A DNA stretch of 23,710 nucleotides from a virus. Positions 12,666 through 19,298 of this stretch are shown piece by piece. The first letter of the stretch is position 1; each line of letters opens with the position of its first letter. Made by a program: the position numbers and the translations under genes. Under the pieces are notes generated by a model that saw only the letters and a list, made by a program, of their open reading frames with translations, had not been told where the DNA came from and did not search any database. The DNA lies in IMG/VR virus record IMGVR_UViG_3300034196_000042, positions 1 to 23,710 of that record. One strand, given 5' to 3'.

Positions 12666-13131
12666 CCAGGCTGGCCTTCCCGCCACCCAAGAGCCGCTGC
12701 AGGTGAGCCCCGGCATGACCATGTTCCTGGCTGACGAGCTGCTGCCGCTGATGGCCGGTCTGTGGCCTGCCAGTGCCAACCAGCTGGACGGCAATGCCCG
12801 CGGGGTGGCGATGGCCTGGGGCCTGCAGCTGCGTGGTCTGACCGCCGAGCAGATCTCGGAAGCGGTGCTGGCGCTGGCCAACGATACCACCCGCCAGTTC
12901 GCCCCACGGCCGGTCGAGGTCAGGGCAGCCGCCATGGCCCTGCTGGCGCCAGTCCAGTCAGCTGCCCCGATTGGGCAAACCATTTCAGTCAGGGCCTGCG
13001 AGATGATCGCCGAGGCCAGGATATTTATGCGCTGCGGGGCCGTACTGCCCGGCCAGCTGCAGGGCGAGATCGCCGCCGTCATGGGCGAGATGCGCCAGCG
13101 GGGCGCGGTGATCAGCGGGAGGGTGATGTGA
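12643..13131 (+). CDS. Putative replication protein P-like helicase loader, 162 aa
   Basis: The core region (residues about 28-105: FLADELLPLMAGLWPASANQ, then VAMAWGLQLRGLTAEQISEA and a FAPRPVEVRAAAMALLAP end) has the pattern of lambda P-type proteins, which bring the host DnaB helicase to the origin. The tryptophan-containing helix and 'ANP-/F-P-P-EVR' turn are the recognisable parts. It directly follows the O-like initiator and overlaps it by 23 bases, with GGGGGTGA just upstream of the ATG, which matches the lambda O-P order. It is shorter than lambda P (233 aa), so the family call rests partly on position. An alternative is an unrelated helicase-loading protein. Confidence 0.65.
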   Translation: MTATLPCNQAGLPATQEPLQVSPGMTMFLADELLPLMAGLWPASANQLDGNARGVAMAWGLQLRGLTAEQISEAVLALANDTTRQFAPRPVEVRAAAMALLAPVQSAAPIGQTISVRACEMIAEARIFMRCGAVLPGQLQGEIAAVMGEMRQRGAVISGRVM

Positions 13132-13412
13132 TGGCAGTGACATTCAGTGAAGCCTGCGAGCGGGATATCAAGGCTGCCAAGCATGTGCGGGTGGCGGTGT
13201 ACCCCGAGGTGAAGGATTGGCTGCCGGTGCAGGTGCGCCTTGAGGTGTCTGATTGCCAGCGCCTGCTGGGGGCCACCTCTGCTGCCCACCGTGCTGGGCA
13301 CTACCTGGTGCAGGATGCCGATCTCGGCGAGTTAGTGACGGCGGTAAACGCCCTGCGCGGCCAGCAACAGCGGCCTGCCACGTTGGAGATGATCAAATGC
13401 GCGATTTCATGA
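13131..13412 (+). CDS. Hypothetical phage protein, 93 aa
   Basis: The product begins MAVTFSEACERDIKAAKHVR and continues WLPVQVRLEVSDCQRLLGAT. I do not recognise it. It is a small soluble mixed-fold protein with a helical end (LGELVTAVNALRGQQQRPAT). The ATG overlaps the P-like stop by one base (TGATG), with GGGAGG upstream. The same frame is open much further left over the P-like gene, but that part is a shadow. It lies among replication genes. Confidence 0.7.
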   Translation: MAVTFSEACERDIKAAKHVRVAVYPEVKDWLPVQVRLEVSDCQRLLGATSAAHRAGHYLVQDADLGELVTAVNALRGQQQRPATLEMIKCAIS

Positions 13413-13489
13413 AGAGCACCCTGATGGTGGTGGTGATGATTGGCCTGGCTGTGTATCTGGCCGCGAATGTGTCGATGGGGGTGAAGTGA
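13397..13489 (+). CDS. Small membrane peptide, 30 aa
   Basis: The peptide reads MRDFMKSTLMVVVMIGLAVY then LAANVSMGVK, one hydrophobic span with a positively charged N-terminus. GGAG about seven bases before the ATG at 13397 supports that start; a second ATG at 13409 would make an ATGA overlap with the previous stop. It ends one base into the next gene. The function is unknown. It is the second tiny membrane protein in the early regions, after the 26-aa one at 4468-4548. Confidence 0.6.
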   Translation: MRDFMKSTLMVVVMIGLAVYLAANVSMGVK

Positions 13490-13866
13490 TGAGCAATTAC
13501 ACACAGGGGCCTTGGAAGCTGTACCGGAATGATCAGTCTGTTGGTGATGCGAATGGCTTCGCCGTATGTGATGTGTGGCCGCGCGGTGATGACGGCATGG
13601 CCAGTGAAGAAGGCAAAGCCAACGCCCGCCGTATCGTAGCCTGCGTGAATGCGTTGCAAGGAGTCCCAACCGAAGAGTTGGAACGTCACCACCTTGGTCA
13701 TGCTGGTGAGGTTCAGTTCAGAATCGAGATGACCAAGCAGCGCGACGAGCTGTTTGCGGCGCTTGAGGGGCTGCTCAGCGACGGCTGCGTCGTAATGAAC
13801 TGCGGTAACGGTGCGCTCCACGCTGCCAGAATTGCCATCGCCAAAGCCAAAGGCGGTGCCGCATGA
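13489..13866 (+). CDS. Early phage protein of the 'ANARRIVACVNA' type, 125 aa
   Basis: The protein begins MSNYTQGPWKLYRNDQSVGD and includes ANARRIVACVNALQGVPTEE followed by a helical tail ending in AKAKGGAA. This combination, a YTQGPW start with a short strand-rich domain and the 'NARRIVACVNA-G--TE-LE' block, is widespread in early operons of tailed phages and has no known biochemical role. Its tail resembles that of the 265-aa left-operon protein (GKAKGGAA). GTGATG at the start allows two initiation codons; I take the ATG at 13489. It overlaps the antirepressor gene by ATGA with AAGGCGG embedded in the last codons. Confidence 0.78.
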   Translation: MSNYTQGPWKLYRNDQSVGDANGFAVCDVWPRGDDGMASEEGKANARRIVACVNALQGVPTEELERHHLGHAGEVQFRIEMTKQRDELFAALEGLLSDGCVVMNCGNGALHAARIAIAKAKGGAA

Positions 13867-14567
13867 ACATGACCGCACTGACCAATCCGGTGATGAGCAG
13901 CCTCGAGATCGCCGAGCTGACCGGCAAAGAGCACAAGAACGTGATGGCTGATATCCGCCGGATGCTGGTGGAAATTCAATCGGCTGAAAAGTTAGCTGAT
14001 TACAAGGATGGCCTTGGCCGCGCCCAGCCGTGCCTGTTGCTGGACAAGGACGAGAGCCTTTGTCTGGTGGCCGGCTACAGCGCCGCGCTGCGGATCCGCA
14101 TTATTCGCCGCTGGCAGGAGCTGGAGCAGCAGGTCCACCAGCCCGCCATGATGATCCCCCAGACGCTGCCGGAGGCGCTGCGACTGGCTGCTGAGTTGGC
14201 CGAGCAGAAGATGGAGCTGGAGCGCAAGGTGGCGCTGGATGCCCCGGCCGTGGAGTTTGCCAAGCAGATCGCCAGCATCGAGAAGGGGATCACCCTGTCG
14301 GCATTCGCCAAGACCGTTGGCCTGGGACCTACCAAGCTGTTCGGCATGCTGCGTGAGCGCAAGATCCTGATGAGTTGCCGGGGGGAGCGCTGGAACCTGC
14401 CGATGCAGGAGTTCGTGGATCGTGGCTACTTCGCCACCCGGGAGAGCGCCTTTGAATCGAACGGGGAGAAGCGGATAAGCTTTACCCCGCTGATCACCGG
14501 CAAGGGCCAGCAGTGGCTGGTGGAGCGGTTAATCCGTGATGGCGTACTGCGCGGGGTGGCGGCATGA
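13863..14567 (+). CDS. Rha-type regulator with KilAC antirepressor domain
   Basis: A 234-aa protein. Residues about 8-90 are a Rha (pRha) domain: MSSLEIAELTGKEHKNVMAD, IRRMLVE, then LLLDKDESLCLVAGYSAALRIRIIRRWQELE. Residues 115-230 are a KilAC domain: FAKQIASIEKGITLSAFAKT, VGLGPTKLFGMLRERKIL and a GKGQQWLVERLI end. Proteins of this architecture act as phage antirepressors or regulators; some counter a CI-type repressor, others interfere with host functions. It is coupled by ATGA to genes on both sides in the rightward early operon. The exact target cannot be read from sequence. Confidence 0.9.
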   Translation: MNMTALTNPVMSSLEIAELTGKEHKNVMADIRRMLVEIQSAEKLADYKDGLGRAQPCLLLDKDESLCLVAGYSAALRIRIIRRWQELEQQVHQPAMMIPQTLPEALRLAAELAEQKMELERKVALDAPAVEFAKQIASIEKGITLSAFAKTVGLGPTKLFGMLRERKILMSCRGERWNLPMQEFVDRGYFATRESAFESNGEKRISFTPLITGKGQQWLVERLIRDGVLRGVAA

Positions 14568-15157
14568 GCAAGCAAAGCCTGATCGCAGTGGTAGACCTTG
14601 AGACGCTGGGCAAGGGACCACGCTCCATCATCGGCGAGATCGGTGTGGTGATCGTTGATATCGAGCAGCTGGTGGCCGTTGATGAGTTCTATTGCAGAGT
14701 CTCACACCACCAACCTCGCCAGCGCGATGACGGTACCATGACATGGTGGGAGCTGCAGCGGATTAATAGTTCGCAGGCGTGGCTCGAGATGTTCAAAAAC
14801 ACTGACCGCTTGTGTCTTTCTGACGCGCTGAATGCACTCAAAGACTTTCTGTCTCGCCACTTCCCGCGCGCTCTCGCTGTTGAACTGATGGGGAACGGGC
14901 CAGAGTTCGACAACGTGATCCTTGAGGATGCCTATTCGCAATGCGGGATTGAGCTGCCATGGTCATTTCGTGGCAACCAGTCACTGCGCACAGTTGTATT
15001 GATGGGGCGCATGCTGCTCGACATTGATCCCAAGTTCCAGATTGAGTTCGACGGCATCCGCCATCACGCGCTGCACGATGCCCGCCACGAAGCCGCCTAT
15101 CTCATCAGCATACTGCGCTCATTCAAGCAGGCGATCGGCAAGGCGGTGGTCGCATGA
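14564..15157 (+). CDS. DEDDh-type 3'-5' exonuclease (Rv2179c-like)
   Basis: A 197-aa protein with the exonuclease fold motifs: D11 and E13 in VVDLETLG (Exo I), D116 in GNGPEFDN (Exo II) and H167 with D172 in HHALHDARHEA (Exo III). The whole resembles the Rv2179c-like exoribonuclease family found in many phages, though small DNA exonucleases share the same motifs, so substrate is uncertain. All catalytic residues are present. It lies between the antirepressor and the DUF968 gene, each joined by ATGA overlaps, and near rusA, so a role in phage DNA or RNA processing during replication is likely. Confidence 0.88.
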   Translation: MSKQSLIAVVDLETLGKGPRSIIGEIGVVIVDIEQLVAVDEFYCRVSHHQPRQRDDGTMTWWELQRINSSQAWLEMFKNTDRLCLSDALNALKDFLSRHFPRALAVELMGNGPEFDNVILEDAYSQCGIELPWSFRGNQSLRTVVLMGRMLLDIDPKFQIEFDGIRHHALHDARHEAAYLISILRSFKQAIGKAVVA

Positions 15158-16149
15158 CCACCAGCAACGCTGTGTTTGTTGAAGATATGGGTCTGGCCCT
15201 GGTGCGGTTGGGTGACAGCTTGGCTGCCACCCAGCGCCATCTGGCTGGGCATCCGGTTCGGCTGGTGCGCGACCATCGCGCTGATCTGGTGCTTCAGTTC
15301 CCCGAGCTGGTGGCCGCCCTGGCCCGTGCAGAGGTAGTGAATGCAGCAGGAGGCGAGTTGCTGACTGCCAATGCCGGGCACTGCGTGATCGGCCATGCCT
15401 GCGCCGGGGAGTCTGTCAGCGCGGAGGTGGAGGGGGTTCACCTGCCGCTGTGCTGGCACCACGACAACGAGCGCCACGATGGGCAGTTGCCGATCTCCCT
15501 GGCTGCGGTGGCTGAGTGGGTTGCCCGGGTGGTGCTGCAGAAGGTGGCGGGCTGGTGCGGGGTGTCTCAGCTCGATCTGGGTGTGCGGGACCTCTGTTGG
15601 TGGGCGACCGTTTACAAGGTGCAGCATTGCCTGCCGACCGCCGTGCTGCGCGATGCCTGCCGCTTGCCGCCACTGGAGCCTGATCGGTTGCTGGTGCCGG
15701 GGCGTGGCTACAAGGAGACCGATGCCCGTTACCGCGTCAACCGCTCCGATCTGCTGGCAGATGATCCGCTGGCCGATCTGCGCCCCCGTATCAAGGCCAA
15801 ACCGGCCATTCGCCATATCAACCCTGAACCCGCCGCCTTGTTTATGGGCAAGCCGAAGCGCCAGCGCTGGGAGTGCTCGGCATACCTAGCCTTTGTGCGC
15901 CAGTTGCCCTGTGTGCTGACAGGCAGCCGCGAGGGGGTGGAGGCACACCACGTAGTGGGGCACGGAATGAGTGTGATGGGCAGCAAGGCCCATGACCTGA
16001 TGGTGTTCCCGCTCGCCCACCAGCCGCACATGGAGTTGCACCAGATCGGTTGGAAGGCCTGGGAGGCCAAGCACGGTTCACAGCTGCAGCATGTCATCAA
16101 CACACTGGAGCTGGCCTGCTCCCTTGGAGTGTTCAATGAAAAAGCCTGA
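15154..16149 (+). CDS. DUF968 / HNH-type nuclease-like protein with long N-terminal extension
   Basis: A 331-aa protein. The C-terminal ~95 residues (YLAFVRQLPCVLTGSREGVE, AHHVVGHG, then HDLMVFPLAHQPHMELHQIG) match DUF968, an HNH-like family that includes E. coli YdfU and is related to phage recombination nucleases. His residues in AHHVVG and HPHMELH-type turns are the likely metal and catalytic ligands. The N-terminal ~220 residues have several Cys/His (CVIGHACAGE, PLCWHHDNERHD, VAGWCGVSQ) and no family I recognise. DUF968 proteins in other phages are often about this size. The context next to RusA and an exonuclease suits a recombination or Holliday-junction role. Confidence 0.8.
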   Translation: MTTSNAVFVEDMGLALVRLGDSLAATQRHLAGHPVRLVRDHRADLVLQFPELVAALARAEVVNAAGGELLTANAGHCVIGHACAGESVSAEVEGVHLPLCWHHDNERHDGQLPISLAAVAEWVARVVLQKVAGWCGVSQLDLGVRDLCWWATVYKVQHCLPTAVLRDACRLPPLEPDRLLVPGRGYKETDARYRVNRSDLLADDPLADLRPRIKAKPAIRHINPEPAALFMGKPKRQRWECSAYLAFVRQLPCVLTGSREGVEAHHVVGHGMSVMGSKAHDLMVFPLAHQPHMELHQIGWKAWEAKHGSQLQHVINTLELACSLGVFNEKA

Positions 16150-16522
16150 GTCTTTCACCGTCACCCTGCCGTGGCCACCTTCGACTAACCGGATCTGGCG
16201 CAATGTGGCGGTGAGGGGAAAGCCGAGAACCCTGCTCAGTGAGGAGGGGCGGCGCTACCGCACCAACGCGGCCCAGATGTGCATGCTGGGCGGGGTCAAT
16301 AACCGCCAGCTGGCCGGCCGACTTGCGGTGTCGCTGGTTGCCTGCCCACCCGATCGCCGGGCGCGGGATCTCGATAACGTGCTCAAGGCTACCCTGGATG
16401 CTCTGACCCATGCCGGGGTGTGGCTGGATGACAGCCAGATCGATCTGTTGAGCGTGGAACGTGCCCAGATAGTGAAGGGTGGCGAACTGCGGGTGACCAT
16501 TTCAGTGAGGGAGGCGGCATGA
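16136..16522 (+). CDS. rusA: RusA-type Holliday junction resolvase
   Basis: A 128-aa protein close to the RusA length (120 aa). It begins MKKPESFTVTLPWPPSTNRI, the canonical RusA start, and has the catalytic acidic set D78 and D80 in RDLDN, K85, and D98/D99 in GVWLDDSQID. RusA cuts four-way DNA junctions symmetrically to resolve recombination intermediates and to clear junctions before packaging. The frame is open 45 bases further left, but GGAG at 16126-16129 six bases before the ATG at 16136 sets the start. It overlaps the DUF968 gene by 14 bases and the Mor-like gene by ATGA. Confidence 0.95.
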   Translation: MKKPESFTVTLPWPPSTNRIWRNVAVRGKPRTLLSEEGRRYRTNAAQMCMLGGVNNRQLAGRLAVSLVACPPDRRARDLDNVLKATLDALTHAGVWLDDSQIDLLSVERAQIVKGGELRVTISVREAA

Positions 16523-17022
16523 GGAGCGCGCTGGCCGAGTTGCCCCGCAGTGTGCGGGAGATTGCCGAGGTGATCGGGGTGGAACGGGCGCTCTATCTGG
16601 TTGGCCAGTTGCCGCGCTGCTATGAGCGTGATCACCGCTACCCTGGCGCCAAGCGCTCTTGCGTGATCCTTTATGTTCCAAAGACCCTGCGCCCCGATCA
16701 CCCGCTGGTGACCATTCTCGGCTGGCCGGATGCTGACAAGCTGGTGAAGGAGTTCGGCGGTGAGATCTTGCAGCCAGGCAACTGCATGGACATGTACCGC
16801 CGCTTTCGTGATCAGGCCATCGTTCAGATGTTGAAGCAGGGCACTCCCTCTGCCTATATCTCTGAAATCATGGGGCTGTCTGAGCGTCAGATCCGAAATT
16901 TGGCGCGGGCAGAAATCCCCCAAGAGGATAGCAAAGCTGCGATTGGCAACACTCCGAGAGGTAAGAGCACCGGAGCTATACCAATGAAAAACAACATGGG
17001 GGCCCGCACAGCATGGGCCTGA
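16519..17022 (+). CDS. Mor-like transcription activator, probable late-gene regulator
   Basis: A 167-aa protein. Residues 7-30 (LPRSVREIAEVIGVERALYL), 55-95 (a 'RPDHPLVTILGWPDADKLVK then EFGGEILQPGN' stretch) and 98-130 (RFRDQAIVQMLKQGTPSAYI, then SEIMGLSERQIRNLARAE) follow the Mor/C activator plan of phage Mu: a dimerisation domain with 'hPL---G---A--L---GGE---P', then a C-terminal HTH. It stands immediately before the holin genes, where lambda has Q, so it probably activates the late promoter instead of antiterminating. Its target promoter should lie within or upstream of this gene's end; I cannot pin it down. The last 35 residues are low-complexity. Confidence 0.72.
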   Translation: MRSALAELPRSVREIAEVIGVERALYLVGQLPRCYERDHRYPGAKRSCVILYVPKTLRPDHPLVTILGWPDADKLVKEFGGEILQPGNCMDMYRRFRDQAIVQMLKQGTPSAYISEIMGLSERQIRNLARAEIPQEDSKAAIGNTPRGKSTGAIPMKNNMGARTAWA

Positions 17023-17339
17023 TAGAGCGAATCCTCACAAATGCCGAGTGGGCCCTCGCGGGCCTTATCGGCGCCTTGGTGGCCGTCCCTTTCCATGAAG
17101 AACTGCGCACCTGGAAGGGGCGCGTGGTCTTTATCGGTACCGGTGCGGCTTGCGCCTACTTCACCACGCCTCTGGCAATCAGCATGTATAGCATCGACCC
17201 CGGCCTAGCCGGTGGGGTCGGCTTTCTGCTGGGTGCCTTTGGCGGATCACTGCTTGCCGCTGGCCTGCGCACCATAAAGGGGCTGGACCTGGTAGAGCTG
17301 GTGAGGCAGCGCTTCAGTCGAACAGGAGGCGGTCAATGA
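17013..17339 (+). CDS. Putative holin, first membrane protein of the lysis cassette
   Basis: A 108-aa protein with about three hydrophobic segments: residues 12-27 (EWALAGLIGALVAVPF), 38-56 (VVFIGTGAACAYFTTPLAI) and 65-85 (AGGVGFLLGAFGGSLLAAGL), and a basic C-terminus (LVRQRFSRTGGGQ). Size, topology and location just before a second membrane protein and the endolysin make it the best holin candidate. Holins form membrane holes that release the endolysin at a set time. No family-specific motif is visible to me. The ATG at 17013 overlaps the end of the Mor-like gene; a GGGG run about ten bases upstream is the only ribosome-site candidate. Confidence 0.75.
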   Translation: MGLIERILTNAEWALAGLIGALVAVPFHEELRTWKGRVVFIGTGAACAYFTTPLAISMYSIDPGLAGGVGFLLGAFGGSLLAAGLRTIKGLDLVELVRQRFSRTGGGQ

Positions 17340-17626
17340 TGTTCATCAACTCCATCGCCGTGACGGCCATCGTGCTGTGGGCCTTCTGGTGCTGGTTGTC
17401 GCCAGATATCCATGATGGGCTCATCGGCAAGATCCTTTGTCTATTGCTGATGCTGGCTGCGTTGGGGGTGTTGAGCAATCCCGGGCAAGAAGCGGAGGTG
17501 CTGCTGAATGTGTCAGTGGCATCGCTCGCCATCCGCCATTGGTGGATGAAAACCTATTACCCACGGGTGCGTGAGTTTGTGCTGAGACATCTCAGGTGCA
17601 AAAACTGCCCCAATAAGCCGGAGTGA
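17336..17626 (+). CDS. Second lysis-cassette membrane protein (holin or antiholin)
   Basis: A 96-aa protein with hydrophobic segments at residues 3-20 (FINSIAVTAIVLWAFWCW), 30-47 (IGKILCLLLMLAALGVLS) and a weaker one at 55-68, followed by a basic tail with a CxxC (LRHLRCKNCPNKPE). GGAGG six bases before the ATG at 17336 shows strong translation. It overlaps the first putative holin's stop. In such pairs either protein may be the holin and the other its inhibitor; sequence alone does not decide. It precedes the endolysin. Confidence 0.72.
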   Translation: MMFINSIAVTAIVLWAFWCWLSPDIHDGLIGKILCLLLMLAALGVLSNPGQEAEVLLNVSVASLAIRHWWMKTYYPRVREFVLRHLRCKNCPNKPE

Positions 17627-17631
17627 GCATC

Positions 17632-18114
17632 ATGAGACTGTCACAGCACGGCGTGGCCGTGGCCCATTACTTCGAACAGTGCAAGCTGAAGGCATACCCT
17701 GACCCTGGCAGCAATAACGGCGAGCCCTGGACGATTGGTTGGGGGCATACAGGCTCCGAGGTGAAGCCCGGGCTGGTGTGGACGCAGGAGCAGGCTGATG
17801 CCGCGTTTCTGGTCGACGTGACCCGCTTTGAGCGTGATGTGCTGTCGCTGGTCAAGGTGCCGGTCAATCAGGGCCAGTTCGATGCCCTGGTGCTGTTTGC
17901 CTACAACGTTGGCCGCAAGTCGCTGGAAACCTCCACCCTGCTGCGCAAGCTGAACGCCGGAGACTATGACGGCGCAGCGCTCGAATTCCGCCGCTGGAAC
18001 AAGAACGACGGCAAGGTGATGCGCGGTCTCACCCGTCGCCGTGCTGCCGAGGAGTGCCTGTTCAGGGGTATGGGCGGCGCGGATGCCATTCAGAAGGGAG
18101 TGGCAGCAGCATGA
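17632..18114 (+). CDS. Endolysin, T4-type lysozyme (glycoside hydrolase 24)
   Basis: A 160-aa muramidase cutting peptidoglycan glycan strands. The catalytic set is E15 (HYFEQCKLKAYPDPG), D24 in the same block and T40 in TIGWGHT; the R21/T4-lysozyme order is kept. Later blocks (QFDALVLFAYNVG, STLLRKLNAGDY, GLTRRRAAEECLF) are typical of the family. There is no signal peptide or SAR segment at the N-terminus (MRLSQHGVAVAHYFE), so export depends on the holin. A GTG at 17623 is possible, but GGAG at 17620-17623 is correctly spaced for the ATG at 17632. The stop overlaps the Rz start. Confidence 0.95.
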   Translation: MRLSQHGVAVAHYFEQCKLKAYPDPGSNNGEPWTIGWGHTGSEVKPGLVWTQEQADAAFLVDVTRFERDVLSLVKVPVNQGQFDALVLFAYNVGRKSLETSTLLRKLNAGDYDGAALEFRRWNKNDGKVMRGLTRRRAAEECLFRGMGGADAIQKGVAAA

Positions 18115-18638
18115 TGTATGCCCTTTCCCGCCGAATCCGTCCCTACCTGCTGGCGCTCGCTGGCTTACTGGCCTGCCTGTGGTGGGCCTATAGCCATGGC
18201 GTCAGCGTCACCACTACCGAGTGGCAGGGCAAGTGGGACAAGCAGGCCATGGAGCTGACCGAGGCTAAGACCAAAGCCCTGGAGCTGGTGCGCGAGGAAG
18301 AGCAGCGCCGGCAATCCTCAATCAACAAGGTGCGAGAAGATGCAGAAAAACAGATTGCCCTGGCCGAGCGTGATGCTCTTGCTGCCAGTGATGCTGCTGC
18401 TGGGGTGCTCGAGCAAGCCAAGCGATTGGCGGCCAGAGCAGGTAAGTGCCCCGGCAATCCCTCAACTACCCAGCCAGGCACGCCAGCAACCGAGCCCGGC
18501 GTGGTGCTCGCCGACGTGCTCGGCAGGGCTGACGCGAGAGCGGGGGAGCTGGCAGCAGCTTATGACCGCTCAAGAGCCGCAGGATTAGCCTGCGAGCGAG
18601 CCTACGACTCCCTGCTCGCGGGGCGTGTGAATCCATGA
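18111..18638 (+). CDS. Rz: i-spanin, Rz-like (DUF2514)
   Basis: A 175-aa inner-membrane spanin. Residues 8-28 (RIRPYLLALAGLLACLWWAY) are a type II signal anchor. Residues 35-115 (TTTEWQGKWDKQAMELTEAK through LAERDALAASDAAAGVLEQA) are periplasmic coiled coil, as in DUF2514/Rz proteins. The C-terminal third includes a Pro/Thr-rich part (PGNPSTTQPGTPATEPG), overlapping the Rz1 frame, and ends CERAYDSLL. Together with Rz1 it joins inner and outer membranes to complete lysis. The ATG at 18111 overlaps the lysozyme stop. Its coding sequence contains the whole Rz1 gene in another frame. Confidence 0.88.
   Translation: MMYALSRRIRPYLLALAGLLACLWWAYSHGVSVTTTEWQGKWDKQAMELTEAKTKALELVREEEQRRQSSINKVREDAEKQIALAERDALAASDAAAGVLEQAKRLAARAGKCPGNPSTTQPGTPATEPGVVLADVLGRADARAGELAAAYDRSRAAGLACERAYDSLLAGRVNP
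18340..18588 (+). CDS. Rz1: o-spanin lipoprotein, Rz1-like, nested inside Rz in another frame
   Basis: An 82-aa product in the +1 frame of Rz. It starts MQKNRLPWPSVMLLLPVMLL; the hydrophobic segment ends in the lipobox LLGC with the lipidated Cys at 23. The mature part begins SSKPSDWRPEQVSAP and is Pro/Gln/Ser-rich in its first half, as Rz1 proteins are. It should be an outer-membrane lipoprotein that meets Rz in the periplasm. It is embedded entirely within the Rz gene, as in lambda. It is larger than lambda Rz1 (60 aa). GAGAAG just before the ATG is a modest ribosome site. Easily missed by frame-exclusion gene callers. Confidence 0.85.
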   Translation: MQKNRLPWPSVMLLLPVMLLLGCSSKPSDWRPEQVSAPAIPQLPSQARQQPSPAWCSPTCSAGLTRERGSWQQLMTAQEPQD

Positions 18639-18776
18639 CCTCGCCCCTGATTTTCGGCTGGGTCCTTCCTCCGGGGGGCTCCCCTGCGGGGGCATAGACT
18701 CCGCGGTATTTGATATCTGCGTGGCCCGCCAGATAAGAATTTTTAATTATATCTCCCGCCTCGATAAGGGTGTGTT
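18639..18776 (+). other. Probable cos (packaging start) region between lysis and terminase genes
   Basis: A 138-base non-coding stretch. It contains ATTTTCGGCTGGGTCCTTCC (18650-18669); the CTGGGTCCTT core matches the run that, from memory, precedes lambda cosN. A very GC-rich block with nested inverted repeats (GGGGCTCCCC and CCCCTGCGGGG, 18673-18692) and CCGCGG (18701-18706) follows. Next is an inverted repeat TATCTG/CAGATA (18714-18719 and 18730-18735), then an AT-rich run (18736-18752) that could bind IHF. Position before a Nu1-type gene is where lambda-like phages carry cosN-cosB. AAGGG precedes the Nu1 ATG. The cut site itself is not resolved. Confidence 0.6.
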
Positions 18777-19298
18777 ATGAAAGCCAAGCATGCCGGTCAG
18801 AACGTCAATAAGTCAGAGCTCTGTGTGATCATGGGTGTGAGTCCTCCGACCGTTGACGGCTGGACTCGCAACGGCTGCCCGATCACTCAGCGCGGATCCC
18901 GCGGGGTGGCAGCCACCTTCAATACGGCCGACGTGATGAAGTGGCTGCGTGACAAAGCCCGGGATGAAGGTCGCGGCACGGCGCAGGCATCAGAGGAAGA
19001 GCTCAAGCTGCGCAAGTTGGCGGCGGAGGCCGAGAAGGCCGAGCTGGAGCTGGCGAAGGCAAAGGGGGAAGTTGCCCCGGTCCGTGAATTCGAGCGCGCC
19101 ACCTCGGCGCTGATGGCGGTGATCCGCCAGAACGTGATGCAGGTGCCTGGCCGCGCCGTGATGCAGCTGATCGGTTGCAACGATGAAACCGAGTTCAAGT
19201 CCAAGCTGCGGGCCGAGTTGGTGCTGGCGCTTGAGTCTGCAGCAGAAGAGGATCTGGCCCTCGATGACGACGAGGACCAGCCGGGATCGGATGACTAA
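18777..19298 (+). CDS. Terminase small subunit, Nu1-type
   Basis: A 173-aa protein. Residues 8-60 (NVNKSELCVIMGVSPPTVDG, WTRNGCPI, then FNTADVMKWLRDKARDE) are a winged-helix DNA-binding domain as in lambda gpNu1, which recognises cosB. Residues 65-115 are a helical dimerisation stretch (EEELKLRKLAAEAEKAELEL AKAKGEVAPVREFERA, with the usual 'K--AEAEKAELELAKA-GE' pattern). The end is very acidic (EEDLALDDDEDQPGSDD) and probably contacts the large subunit. It lies directly downstream of the cos-like spacer and overlaps the large-subunit gene by eight bases. Confidence 0.93.
   Translation: MKAKHAGQNVNKSELCVIMGVSPPTVDGWTRNGCPITQRGSRGVAATFNTADVMKWLRDKARDEGRGTAQASEEELKLRKLAAEAEKAELELAKAKGEVAPVREFERATSALMAVIRQNVMQVPGRAVMQLIGCNDETEFKSKLRAELVLALESAAEEDLALDDDEDQPGSDD

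Noticed and set aside
12099-13301. 400-codon open frame on the minus strand across the O- and P-like genes
   Set aside because: It is antisense to two well-supported genes, has Pro/His/Arg-rich composition typical of shadow frames in GC-rich DNA and no recognisable domain.
15097-15816. 239-codon minus-strand open frame over the DUF968 gene
   Set aside because: Shadow of the plus-strand gene; no domain, no suitable ribosome site and low-complexity His/Gln/Pro composition.
18673-18692. GC-rich hairpin after the spanin genes as a terminator
   Set aside because: There is no T-run after either stem, and the placement before Nu1 fits a cos region better.
19183-19290. Longer start for the large terminase
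   Set aside because: The extra 36 residues read as an out-of-frame shadow of the Nu1 gene (Ser/Arg/Trp-rich); the ATG at 19291 gives the expected family N-terminus.
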